DNA from: [Phialemoniopsis] sp. UDSM-2020
Lineage: Eukaryota > Ascomycota > Sordariomycetes > Thyridiales > Thyridiaceae
Length of the DNA stretch: 64,000 bases
Assembly: GCA_018873225.1 (NCBI GenBank)
Contig: JAEILZ010000001.1
Location: 6,758,001 to 6,822,000 of the forward strand
Direction of reading: 5' to 3'
The translations under genes were made by a program, and so were the position numbers. Below are positions 45,673 to 57,497 of the stretch, piece by piece. The notes below the pieces were generated by a model. That model was not told the origin of the DNA and did no database searches. It worked only from the letters and a program-made list of their open reading frames with translations. How positions within the stretch are numbered: position 1 is the first letter of the stretch; each line of letters begins with the position of its first letter.

Positions 45673-48197
45673 ATGCGGCGGACGAATAATTCCGTGCGGT
45701 CTCAACGCAGACCGATGAGCGGCTATGACAGTCTGAACGAGTTCGAGTTCGACGAGATGGTCGACGCCAACGGCCAGCCGATACCTCACCCAGAGCCGAC
45801 TGCCCGCTTCCAAGACGTCACGTTGGACACCAGTGCCGCTGCGCCTGTTGACCCTCCGCGCGATGCTGTCTCGAGTTATTCGCACAACAACGCCGACGCG
45901 CACAAGTCCTGGCCATACACAAAGTGAGAAAAAGCCCTCGTCAAAAGTCGACCTAAAACTGGAGTCGACGATCACTGACCGTTCAATCAGCTACGTGGCC
46001 GAGGAAGTTCAGCCCGTGGAAGCATACGAGGCTACCACACCCCGGGCCATTACACCCTTCATCGCAGGTGAACGACGAATCGCGTCGTGGTGGACCGAGA
46101 TCTTGAGTATTTGCATCTCCATCGGCTCCTTCGTCGGCATGATCGCTACCCTCGGCGTGTACAACGGCCGGACGATATCTAGCTGGCGGCTGCCCTTCTC
46201 TATCAACGCCGTGGTGTCCATCCTGTCGACCGCCTTCAAAAGTTCCATGGTCCTGCCTGTGGCTGAGGGTCAGTGACAGCATCCCCCGACCCTTTATTCG
46301 TGTGCTCCAGATAGACTGACACCAAAACAGGCATCAGCCAACTGAAATGGGTCTGGTTCGCCTCCGGCGAGCGCAATCTCTCCGACATGGAGACGTTTGA
46401 CATGGCCAGCAGAGGGCCCTGGGGATCCATCCTGCTCCTCTACAACCAGGTCGTCCGATCCGACGGATCGTAAGCCTCTTCCCCTAACTAAACATGCACG
46501 GGTCCAGACTGACACTCTTCCTTAGAATCCTCGCCACCATGGGCGCCTTCCTCATCATCCTCGTCCTGGCCGTCGACCCCTTCACCCAGGCCCTCATCCA
46601 GTACTACCCGTGCCTGCAGCCCTCGCCGGACCTGGGCGCCACCATCCCGCGCGCAAACTCGTACACGGCCTTTGCCAACCACATCTCGGCCGGCCGCGTC
46701 ACCCTCGACGGCGCCATGCAGCTCGCCCTCTTCCAGGGCGTCCTCTCCCCGCCCGCCAACGCCTCCTCCGCCGTCTCCGTCTTTTGCTCCTCGGGCAACT
46801 GCACCTTCCCCTCCACCTCGGCCAGCCCGGACCTCAACTCGACTTTTTCTTCCTCTGCATCATCACCGTCGTCCTCGTCATCGACGTCCTTCACCACCTT
46901 CTCCTCCGACGACAGCGACGACAACTCGGGCAAGCTCGCCACCTTCTCCACCCTCTCGCTCTGCCACGTCTGCGACGACGTGACCGCCCTCGTCGTCAAC
47001 CACACCGCCTCCAACAACACCATCAGGGGCGCCTACAACTACTCCCTGCCCTCGGGCGCCAGCATCTTCGGCGCCGACGTCAGCGTCCGCCAGACCCCGC
47101 TGCTCTCGACCGTCGACATGAGCCAGGTCGCCTTTGCCGGCTTCGACGCCCTCATGATGCGCTACCAACCGGGTTGCACCGCCGCCATCGCCTGCCCCAT
47201 GGGGCCCTTCGCCGTCCGCTGCGCCCTGCAGCCCTGCGTCGCCACCTACGCCGCCAACATGACGGCCGGCGTCTACGACGAGGCCCGCCTGTCCAGTGCG
47301 CCGCTCGTCCGCCGCAACACCGACGCGACCTACTCGCTCGTCCTGCGCGGCGCCGCCCTCGTCAACTCGACCTGGGCCGCCTGCGACCCGCAGCGGAACC
47401 GCTCCGACTCGCACCCCATCCCCGTCGACGAGGCGACCATGACCGTCCGCTCCCTCACGTCGCTGCACAACACCACCCTGACGCCCGCCCAGGCCGCCGC
47501 CGTGACGGCGTGGTACCCGCCGCACTGCGCCTATCTCGTCGGGCCCAACGCCATCCTCGGCATCTCGTCCTTCATGTCCGACAGCCTCTTCAACGACCGC
47601 AACCTGTCGACCTCGTACGGCCTCGCGCGCGCCTCCGTCAACGACGGGCCCACCTGGCTCCAGACGCTCTGGCACAACGGGTCCGCCTCCCTCGCCACGG
47701 CCGACGCCTTCATGGAGGGGCTCGCGGCCGCGGCCTCGGCGCAGCTGCGGCGCAACGGCAACGATACTCTGCCGGAGCTGCGCGCCGTCGCCGGTAGGGT
47801 CTGGGTCAACGAGACGTGCATCCGCGTGCGCTGGCCCTACATCGCCTTCAGCGCGACGCTGCTCTTCCTCGCGCTCGTCTTCTTCGTCTCGGTGCTCGTC
47901 GCGGGCCGCCGCGCCGACGGCGGCGCCTACTGGAAGAGCAGCCCCCTGGCGCTGCTGTTCGCGGGCGTGGACCACCACGACAAGGCGAGCTTTGTGAGCA
48001 GCAGCGAGAAGACCAAGGTCGGCGGCAGTAGTGTCGGGGACGTGGGCAGTCCCATTGCTGTTGCTGCGAGCCCGGACGAGGAGAAGCGCATGGAAGGCGA
48101 GGACATGGTGGACTTTGTGAGCAGGGCGCGCGGGATGAAGGTGCGGCTCAAGAGGGAAGATACCGGCGCGTGGAGGTTTGGGACGAGTTCTGGCTGA
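45673..48197 (+). CDS. DUF3176-family membrane protein
   Basis: Large fungal membrane protein of unknown function, 779 residues. Exons 45673-45923, 45991-46268, 46331-46469 and 46526-48197. The order of parts matches the family: a cytosolic N-terminus, a first hydrophobic segment (ILSICISIGSFVGMIATLGVY), the DUF3176 core with LPFSINAVVSILSTAFKSSM, LKWVWFASG and SDMETFDMASRGPWGSILLL, a second segment (ATMGAFLIILVLAVDPFTQALIQ), a long extracellular region with many NxS/T sites and paired cysteines, and a last segment near residue 680 (YIAFSATLLFLALVFFVSVL) before a cytosolic tail. A Ser-rich low-complexity run lies at roughly 46850-46920. The third-position GC is so high that long shadow frames appear on both strands. 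Confidence 0.88.
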
Positions 48198-49098
48198 GCT
48201 TTGACCATGCAAGATGTAGTGGGTTGGCGATGGAGAATACTTATCTGGTAAAATCATGTGTTTAATAGTTCGAAGAAGTGATCTCACGCTTCGTATTAGA
48301 AGCTCCCGACACAACACGAGAGAAGATAAAACTCAACATTCACCAAAATTCAGAACTTGCAGTGATAAAGTCCAGACCGGCAGGGCAAGCACATACAGAA
48401 ATACCGGCAACACGGGAACACACGAGCGCCATAGAGTTTCAGAACGCAGAGAGCCATCTGCTTCATTTCACTTCATCTCAACATGCTAATTTGCTTGCGC
48501 ATCGCACGCAGATCTTTGTCTTTATCGTGTGCGGAAAGTGCTTTCCTACCATATTCTATCTACCAGGAGGTGCTTGTGACGAAACGACAACGTCGGCAAA
48601 GCAAAGAAAGCGAGGGGGAATGAAAGATGTAAAAATCCCTGTCTCCCTTCATATCGTCTGTCCCATATCCCGTACATCAATGTGTTTTTGTATCCCGCTC
48701 AGTCCATGCTTGCTCAAAAATTCGTTTCCGTCGCTGAAAAAGGGTAATGTTGAAAAGGGGGGTTGGTACATGGGGCGGGAAATTATGATACAGGCCAATA
48801 TACAGACGGGATAGAGGCGTAATAATAACAAGAAAAGCAAAAGCAGCAAGGGGTACTCGATAAGAATACTGAGTCGTCGCATGAGTAGAGTTGATAAAGT
48901 AGGAATTGCATGGGTGGATGTGCTACTCATCATGATCGTGGATAGTGGGCTCGTGTCGTGTGATGATCATGTCGTTTTTGGAAATCCACAATGGGTGGAG
49001 GGCAAATGCCCAGCGGCAGTCGCAAAAGCACGCCGGGTAGGGTTCTAGAGAACCCGGCGACTTCCCCAGCTGGAAGTCAAAGCAGCGCACGCGCGAGA
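48198..49098. other. Convergent spacer, DUF3176 gene / trehalose synthase subunit
   Basis: 901 bases, AT-richer than the flanks, between two genes ending toward each other, so mainly 3' untranslated sequence. A 178-codon plus-strand frame (48278-48814) shows no domain. Confidence 0.35.
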
Positions 49099-52000
49099 TT
49101 AATCAGAAGTAGCAAGCCGCTGCAGCGCAATGAGAACACCTAGAAAGCGCAAAAATGGTCAGAAATCAGCAAACACTCTCGAGAAAGCAAGCCACTCGTA
49201 TCAATCCGGCGTCCGTCGCGAGTTCGGGCTCGGTATCGACCAGGAATAGGGAACGAAGGGGATGTGGAGCATCACTGCACTTACCGCTCACACCCTGTGT
49301 CAATGTCGCGCCGGCTTCCGTATTCCTGCTGCTCAGGCTGACCGTCACCACTTCCTTGACCACCTTGTCGTCGCCGAGCCGGTTGGCCCACCTGAAGACC
49401 TTCTCGTCTTCTCGCCCGTCACCCACGACCATCAAGAAGTCCACGGGGTTCTTGTGCTCCTGGTCGGCACCCATGTGTTGTTGCATGTTGTCGAAGATCT
49501 GCGAGGCAGCCGTGCTCTTGGTCCAGTCGAGCGGCTCAACGAGGATAGAGCCGTCGAGAGGTATGGCGTGGACACGCTGCTCCTCGCAGGCGTCATTGAT
49601 GTGCGAGGCGCAATCGCTGGCCGATCGTGCCGCAGACTCATAGTCCTCGGCCGACTTGAAATGGAAGACGAGCGAGCACCGACGTTCCTCAATCTCGGCA
49701 CCGGGAGTTCGCTCAAGGTAGTAGGTCATGATCTGCTTGACCGACTCCTTCCAGCTTCGGATCTGGGCCGGGTCCGCCATCTCGATCCAGTTCTCCGCAC
49801 CGCACTCCTTCAAGAAGCAACCATTCTCAGCAATAAGGCCAAGGTTCGGCACCCTCCGGAACAGTCGGTCAAGTTCCTCGGGGCGGCGGCCCGACATGAC
49901 GTAGATTGTGTTGCGTCCATCAAGCGCTAGCTCGGTAAGGACATCCAGGGTGCGCTGCGGGCTGACTGGGATAATCTTGTTCATCGGGCCCCAGCTAACC
50001 AGCGTGCCCTCGTAGTCGAGGATGAACAGCCTGCGCTCGCTTCGCTTGTACTGCTGCGCTAGAACGTTCATCGACAGTCGCGGGACGACAGTCTGGTCGC
50101 GGCGGTGTTGCTCATCGTAGACGCGGTCGAGACGCGACAGGAACTCGGTGAACCAATGAGCACCTGTGTGGTGGTTGACGGCCTCGTAAAGCTTCACCCA
50201 GCGCGAATCCTTCTCCTCGTCGCCCATCTCGAGTGCCTTCTTGATCGCCGCGGCGCAGGACTGATAATCCCAGGGGTTGATAGCAAGCTCGTTGCCTGCG
50301 AAGAGCTCCGAGGTTCCCGTGAACTCGGAAAGAATCAAAGCGCCGTGTTTCTTCTCAAAGTCCTTGCCGTCCTGGCAAAAGATGTATTCGTGAGAAGTCA
50401 GGTTCATGCCTTCGCGCTGGCTGCTGATCATGAGCGCGTCGGCGACAGTCAGAAGTGCAAGGTATTGGGCGTAGTCGATATCCTGCTTCAAATAAACGAC
50501 AGGTTGATATGCGAGATTGGCCCACATGGAGTTGACGCGAGTGACAATATCAGAAACGGTCGCGTCCAGTTCGTTCCGCTCGCTCGTGGAGAGGGCGACC
50601 TGGATCAGGACGACCTGGCCTCTCCAATGCGGGTTCTTATTAAGAAACAATTCGTAGGAGAGCAGCTTTTGTCGGACGCCACGGACGTGGTCCAGCTTGT
50701 CTCTGGCGACAATGAGCTTCTTGCCTTGGTATCTCTCACGCATGACATCGATCCACTGTTTGACTTCGTCTTCTTCGCGATGCTGATTGAGGCTGATAGG
50801 ATCAATGCCGATCGGTAGATGGATGACATCGACGAAACGATCTTCAAGCTGCAGGCCGTCGCTAGTGGCCTCGGCACTCAGCAAGCGACTGCAAGTCTGC
50901 AGGAAGTGCCTGGTGTACTCGTGAATTTGGAAGCCAATGAGATTGGCGCCCAACATGCCCTCCAAGGCCTCCTTGCGGACAGCCAGACACCTGAAGATCT
51001 CCGAAGAGGGGAACGCCACGTGCAAAAAGAAGCCGATTTTGGCGTCCGGCAGCCTCTGGCGGATCATGCCGGGCAGAAGCAGCAAGTGGTAGTCGTGAAT
51101 CCAGATGACGTCGCCTCGCTTCCAATTCTTGACGATCTTGTCCGCGAAGGCCTGGTTGACCCGGACGTAGTATTTCCAGGAATGGTCCTCGTACGCCTTG
51201 CTTCGCGGGTTGTCGTTGACTTGATAGTGGAAAATAGGCCACAGGATTTGTTTGCAGAAATGGACATAGTGGCCGTCGAAGTCTTTGTCGGAGCACCACA
51301 CGGTCAGCATGTCATGCTCGGTGGCAAGCCTATCTTCGATGTCCTGCTTTTGTTGAGTGCCCTCGAGGGCGTCTGTGGGCATGCCTAGCGTGCCGACCCA
51401 GGTGTAGTCGGAGAGATGACCCTCGCGCGAGGCCGCCTCGGCGGCATTGCGTAGACCTCCATTGCCCTGGTCGGCATTGACCACCCTCCAGTTTGCAGTC
51501 GCAAAAACTCGGTCATGGCTGTCACTGCGAAGGAAGGGTCGAGGCTGTGAGACACCCTGGCGGCCAAGTTCGCGTGCCTTCTTTGTGAGGTCCTTGTCGC
51601 CGTCAAGCAGCGCCGGGGGAGGCGAGCTTGCACGGGACATGGGTTGGTCCTTCCGTGCACCCCAGGTAGGAGAACCACGGTCGGCCGGGGCTCGGAGTGT
51701 AGCCTCGTCCTTGGCAAGGCCGATCCGTACGCCATCTTCGTTAGAGAATGGATCGAGGTTGTTCAGCTCTTCGACTGGAGTTTCGGGAGGAGTGATGTCA
51801 GACTGGGGCTTGAAAAGGCTCAGTTGTCGGTCGAGGGGCTCTCTCTTGGGTGGTTTCCGACTCGACAGCGTCTCAAATGTTCGCTTCTCGGGGAGTTCGG
51901 ATCGTGGGGGTGTACCCGGGAGGTTGAACCGGATGGTTTTGGGGAGGAATCTGTAGCATCATGCGATATTAGCCATCCGCGACGGCATCAACGGTAACAC

Positions 52001-52122
52001 CAGACTCTAGCGGGCTTGCGCCGGGCTTCAAAGTGTTCTGTATTGACCCAGGGAATCCATGCATGGTAGCCCGCAGGAAGCACAAAGGAGACCACTTACA
52101 GTGAGGCGATGAAGACCGTCAT
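49099..52122 (-). CDS. Trehalose-6-phosphate synthase complex regulatory subunit (Tps3/Tsl1-like)
   Basis: Two-domain protein of 909 residues from exons 52122-52100, 51950-49285 and 49139-49099. Exon 1 encodes MTVFIASL and joins to FLPKTIRFNLPGTPPRSE, a start usual for fungal trehalose subunits; the last exon gives GVLIALQRLATSD. An N-terminal glycosyltransferase-20 domain (WIHDYHLLLLPGMIRQRLPD near 291, REGMNLTSHEY near 520) precedes a HAD-like phosphatase domain from about 645. Key residues are altered: the HAD motif reads DYEGT (653-657) where phosphatases have DxDGT, and the donor-binding RLDYxKG segment reads KLDHVRG. This points to a non-catalytic subunit of the cytosolic trehalose synthase complex, like yeast Tps3/Tsl1, rather than Tps2. 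Confidence 0.9.
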
Positions 52123-52415
52123 GGTGGGCAAGGGTCCCGGTAGGAGTGCTCAAGTGGCCGTGGTGAGGAAATTCGAGCCTCGTAAGACAGCAGTCGAGTA
52201 GTTCTTCCACAAAACACGCAACACACACCAGCTGGCTCGGGAATGGGGCGATGTTTTGCTATAAACCCATGAGGAGTAGGCGGTCACACAAGCTGTTGAA
52301 CGTGGACAGAGTATGCGTTGTACCAAGGCGATACTGCGTAGCAACCTCGGTCAATTGGTGCGAGTTTCGGGTCGGGTAGCTCGAGTCTGTATTATGACGC
52401 GGGAGGGTGTTCGTG

Positions 52416-53217
52416 AGGGGATTCGCAAGTCGGTAACGGACAAAGGCGAGGTTATGAAGCTTCCAGTAGCAGGACCAAACCAGCCTCTGGTGGCTTGGAT
52501 CGGGAGCGAGCCGATCGCCCAAGCAGGAATGAGGTCTGGATGACCGAATGGCGGGGAAAAGCTGGGCAGTGCGCGCCAGTGAAGGTTTTGACGAAGTGGT
52601 GCTTTGTACTTAATTGGCTCGTCCGCTTCCGGGTGGGAGCTAAGATAGTGCGACGCGCGCGTTCTCTGGGAGGAAAGACCGTAATGCTCGGGTTGGGCTT
52701 TTTTGAGTTTCGCAAAGTCCCGCAAGGGGGAAAAATAAGTTGAGGATGGCCTGGTTCTTCTTTTGTTGGCGATGGTGGCGCGGGTAGGCTTGGATGGCTT
52801 GGGTGTGTGTAAGCTATGGGACGAAGCTGCTCGTAAGGTTCAAAGATCAGCCAATGGTCATGAGAGAGCCGGCTAGCGGGCCAGATGGCGTTCTGATCCG
52901 GTGCAACGCTTTTCTGACAATAGCATGCACTTTGCTAGCGCTGGGCGATGATGCTGCTGGGACGGTGCCTTGGTTTTTATTATTGGGGTGACGATGCTTG
53001 TGCTGCGACTGACGTAACAGGCGCGCACTTTAAGATGGGCCAGGGGTGGAAGAGCTTTATGAAACGTGCCAGGTGGAATGCTTGAGAGCTGTTTGGAGCT
53101 GCTAGGGTGCTTTTTTTTCCCTTTCTCTTCTCTGAATTTGCGACTTACAAGCCAATGACGTTCTCGTAACCCCTGCTCTGGTTCAACACGGTCGCGGAGC
53201 ACCAGCGCCGGGAGGGG
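52416..53217. promoter_or_regulatory. Possible stress-response elements upstream of the trehalose gene
   Basis: The STRE core AGGGG/CCCCT occurs five times within 1.1 kb upstream of the ATG: 52416-52420, 52725-52729, 53042-53046, 53170-53174 (inverted) and 53213-53217. Trehalose genes in yeast are controlled through such sites. About two would be expected by chance, so the excess is small. Confidence 0.35.
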
Positions 53218-53421
53218 GACGTGCCAAGTGTAATACTCGACAAAGGCGATATGATGTGATTCGCAAGATCGCGATGAGATCGAGGAATGTTGGTGTTTCC
53301 TTCGAGTTCTTTGCTTGCATGCAAAGAAGTTATTCGGCAAGGAGGTTTTGTTCCGGAGGCACCAGATGTTAATATGACCGAGCAAGCCTGGGTTCCGGCT
53401 GGGGCCAAGGCAGGCACGCCG

Positions 53422-53535
53422 CAGAGAGGGAGCGAAAAAGGAAAAAATAATTATGGGGAAATGGCGCCTTTGGGACGAGAATGGAAGGGAAGGAGAAGGG
53501 GGAGCAAACAGGGAAAAAGTGGAGGAAGGAGGAGC
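53422..53535 (-). promoter_or_regulatory. Polypyrimidine tract on the trehalose gene's sense strand
   Basis: The plus strand is almost entirely A and G over about 110 bases, so the gene's sense strand is a C/T tract, a common mark of strong fungal promoters near transcription starts. At 1.3 kb before the ATG it suggests a long or intron-containing leader. Confidence 0.4.
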
Positions 53536-56500
53536 TTGATCAATCTTTTTGAGATCGATCAGCAAGTACATGAAAAGCACTCACTGGCTTCAGTGCTCAA
53601 TGCTGCTGAGTTGAGAACGGGCAGAAACGGGATGACCTTGTCATTCTTGGAGGCCTTTTTATCTAATTATTATCCCATGTCACCACCTAGATCCCGCCGA
53701 GGGCAATAAAGTACGCCTTCACCACTGACGATCAGTTTTGCATGCTCCAATGGCCGCCGGCTATAAGATTTGCATGTTTTACCTTGTGCTGAACCCCAGC
53801 AAGCCAGCCCGTCCAGGTTCAAGCCCAAGTGGATTCCTCCCGCCCCGTCACGCCGCGCCGCCGTGTGGTTACAGTGGACCGAGTGACAAACGAGAGACAG
53901 CCCGTTTGGCCGTCCACCAGGCCTTGGGTCGGGCTGGGCTAGCTGGGCGCTGCATCTTAAAGGTACCATCGAAGACACCCATGTCGATATCCTCGCAATC
54001 CCTTGCATACGCCGCAATACCAATTGGTACTGCTCGACAACTTTGGATTCACGACACCATCCCCTCCTCTTCTGACAGCATCGTGACAGGCGCACTTGTC
54101 GTCAGAGGCCAAGAAAGATGAGGGGAATACCTCCTGCCCATACACATTTTCTTAGCCGTTCATGTATCCCTCCATCTCTTCAAGGCCGAACCTGTAGCCC
54201 GACAACCTCGACATCATGTACGGGCTGGGCTACCAGGTATCGTGAAAGTGCACTCTTTACATGAGAATTGCAGGACCCCTCACTCTGTAAATCACGCACC
54301 CTGTCTCTTCTCCCATCACATCCACCCCTCTTTTCTATCTCGCCCAATGTGACGCCTGTGCAACCACATTGACGATGCTGACAAGACGGCCGATGGGGAC
54401 GACGTCCCGCCGCGAGCCGGGCCACCTGGCGCCGAGCAATTCGGTAGAGGGTTGGCAGCCTATCGTGAGAAGCCACAAGATCCTTGGATCGTGGTCCTTG
54501 CTCGTCAGCGGAACGAAACAAGGGCCAGAGTGGGTGGTGCACATGCTGCAACCTTGGCGGCTACCGTCGCCATAACAGGGCCGATCGATCACGACTTTCC
54601 AGCAATCGACAACATGTTCCATTTTCGGCCACTCTTCGACGCCGTTGATACTTTGGCCCGTCTCTTCTCGATGTTTCGGCGACGTTTTCCCCACCAGTGG
54701 GGATGATGGAGTGTGGGCTCAATCTGGTCTTCTGCAGTTGCATCGTGCCAATAGCCCCACTGCCGAGAGGTCCAGAACAAATGATCTCTCGGCCTCTGGA
54801 ATTATCTAGACGACACCACCAGCCGTCCAGCACCAGCTCCTTCCTCCCGCCGCGAAGGCAAAAGGCTGCTGCAGTTGATATCTTTCCATCGACCTGCATA
54901 TCATCAGCGCGAGTGGCTCGGCTCCGTCTGGAAGACTGACGATCAATGCAGCAGCATCTCGACGACACATGTGATATGACAAAGTAGCTGTCCACATTCG
55001 GCGACGTCCTTACTAGCACCAACCAGTAAAGTCAAATTGGAGGTTTTACCCGGCATCGTCGTGCAGAGAAACAGGAACCGTCCCAACGTGCATCGAACCG
55101 TCCCCACTCGCTCGCTCCACAGCGCCGCGATCGACGCCATTGCCGCACCCGACATATCGGTGTTCCCTCAACGACATGTCAACAGTCCCGGACCAGTAGG
55201 TCTTCACCAACTTGGGTTGGTACCCTTTGACTTGGAGAAGTACCGTCTTCGCATTCCTTTGCCCGCGATTCCGTCTCTCTGACAAGAGCAAGATCATGAG
55301 CAAAGACAACATGCAGGGGCATCCTCTTGCCAAGCAGACATGATCTTTCCATAACGAGGGGACGGCTTACGAACCTACCCCAGCCAAGGTTTACTAGCTC
55401 CAACGAATGATCTGACATCGAGCCTTGCGTTCACACCTCAATAACACGATCCAATCGTTTCGGGACAGAGTAATGGCGGGGTAGGTAGACGACCGTTACG
55501 GCAACAACTTCTCCCTTGGGATAACATGATACGTCACGCATCTTGTCCAGACATTCCCGCATCCCCCATCTGTTCAACAAGTCGATACTTCAACAATTCT
55601 GTCTCCGGATGCCGGACATGCTTACCATGGCACAGACAACCTCCAAAAGGATCGTTTTATGGTCTATTAGGCCGCAAGACGTCCGATGCAATGGCACAGC
55701 CCTGGTAGAGATAGGACATAACAGCTGCGGCCAATGACCGGACTCGCACCGCCCTCGTGGGCTCGTCTCGTTTGTTCAGAAGTCCACATCCGCTACTGCT
55801 TTGCAACGGTACGCGAGAGTTATTATGCGTGGTCCTCTAGTCCGGAAGCAAAACCTCGGCCAGAGCGCTTAAGATTTCGGCTCTCCATGCACAATGAGAC
55901 TCGCCTGTCAGATATCAGAAACGGCCGAGCAAAGTAACCCCGGAATTTCTCCAATCAACAAGGGGGCAAATGAATAGCAAGCCAGCTTCTCTGAGCTTGT
56001 AGCCTCTCCCGAAACTTTCCGGACCGGTGTGGCGGGATCTTGGTTGGTTCGCGACTTACTGACTGGACCGCCAGGCTAATAATTCTCTCATCTTTCGGTA
56101 GCATTGGGCGGGCGGACCGCCCACTCTCAGTTAGCCAGAAACAACTGCACCTCGTTTCCGCTGGACGCCAGGCCAGGACCAGAATCGAACGGCCCTTGAG
56201 CATTCCCGCCTCCTGCATGCAATATTGCAGAGCAATCCTCGGCCTCGCTGGACATGCAGCATTTTGAGTTATTTTGCTTTCCCTATTCACGCAGCAATCC
56301 TCGTGGCGTTGATTGAATGAACAACACTCTACCACACCGTGAACCCCTACCGCTCGCTACTAAATTAATCATTTTGAGCATTGGACTAAGCCCATTGCTG
56401 GGTCGGCCCGCAGGCACGCGATCCACTGACAGGCCCTGTCAAACATCTTCGACAAGTCGGATATCGTCATAGACTCTTTGCGCAATCAACTTCTCAGCAC

Positions 56501-56853
56501 CCCGATGGCGGTACGGGGAGGGGAGCGCTACAGCTTGTGGTCACCAACATGATTATTGGCACCGCTCTTCCTAGATTCGCGTTTTTCGGTACGTCTTCTC
56601 CTACGGACCCAGCATCCATCTCTTATCTCTGTCCATCTGGGCTCCCCTTTGGCGAGCCGTCATTTGTCAAGCGGGCTGGCGTATGTCTCCCTCTTTGCGC
56701 AGCGGCAGTGCATCTCGCAGAATGCTGTAGGGTCTTGCGCCGCGTGTGCGTGTGTGCCTGACAATCTTGACCTGGATGGTGTCTGGCCAGTGGGTACTCA
56801 TGCTTGACAGCTCGGATGCGAAGGGAACGTAGATATGCATGCATAAATCTTGC

Positions 56854-56868
56854 CGCGCGCAGCGCGCG
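56854..56868. repeat. GC-only palindrome, 7-base arms
   Basis: CGCGCGC, A, GCGCGCG in otherwise mixed sequence inside the gene-free stretch, 15 bases after an ATGCATGCAT palindrome. It could form a hairpin or left-handed DNA; function unknown. Confidence 0.5.
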
Positions 56869-57497
56869 TGAAAGACGACGGGCTTGGCGGGTGTATCTCA
56901 GGGAGCAAGATCTCTGCAATCAGAGTGGCTATCTGCAAGTCGAGCCGTGTCGACTGGCTGCTCTTGCGTGATCTGTACCTCGCGAGACTTTCACGATCAC
57001 GTCAGATAACGAAAGCCTGCCATGCGCAGAAAAGTTCCTGCTGGTTGACGGGAGACTGATCACATGTCAACCCATACTTGTACAATCTGCGACACATCAC
57101 GCGTTCGTGTCTTGGAAATCTGGAAGGAGCGGGAGGTGTCATCCCGAGTGTTAGCCGGGCTTTGACCACGGGGGAATATGCCTTCTTCTAAAGATATGCA
57201 AGGCCGTTTCTTGACTTCTTCGAGAGTAGGCAAGGGGCGCGGCAAAGCTGCCGCCGGTAGTTGCCGGTCGATCCCCCGGACAGAAGGCCGTGGAGCTATC
57301 AGGTCATGCACAGATCAGGTCTAGCCCATGGCGTGGAGAGCATCATACCATGTCATGCAAAGGCCAATCTATTCCATTCAGGGTATCTTTCTCTTTTGGT
57401 ATCGCCCTCCTCTCTTCTATGACTCTAGATGTCCCCTATCGCTGTCTCTTAAGCCACTCTGATGCCGAACCAAGATGTCTATCCGCTTGTGTCAAGA

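Larger units (their letters stand above)
52123..57497. other. 5.4 kb stretch without a recognisable gene
   Basis: It lies between the start of the trehalose subunit gene (minus) and the end of the RSA4 gene (minus), so one long promoter and one terminator are expected. Open frames reach 235 codons (52873-53580 minus), but all look like translated C/T-rich leader or random sequence; no domain, signal peptide or family motif is seen. I found no tRNA-like arm, no transposon ends and no tandem array. A long leader, a non-coding transcript or a decayed gene all remain possible. Confidence 0.5.

Noticed and set aside
46878..48317. 479-codon minus-strand open frame, rich in Arg/Gly/Val
   Set aside because: It is the antisense shadow of the very GC-rich DUF3176 gene; it has no domain, is low in complexity and its composition follows from the opposite strand's codon use.
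48278..48814. 178-codon plus-strand frame in the convergent spacer
   Set aside because: AT-richer 3' untranslated-like sequence, mixed composition, no domain.
51640..51642. ATG at 51640 as start of the trehalose subunit
   Set aside because: The frame continues upstream with family-typical sequence (RFNLPGTPPRSE...) and joins to a first exon at 52122-52100 encoding MTVFIASL, so the protein is longer.
52873..53580. 235-codon minus-strand frame upstream of the trehalose gene
   Set aside because: Translation of a polypyrimidine tract (Ser/Pro/Phe-rich start) and leader; no domain and no convincing splice links.
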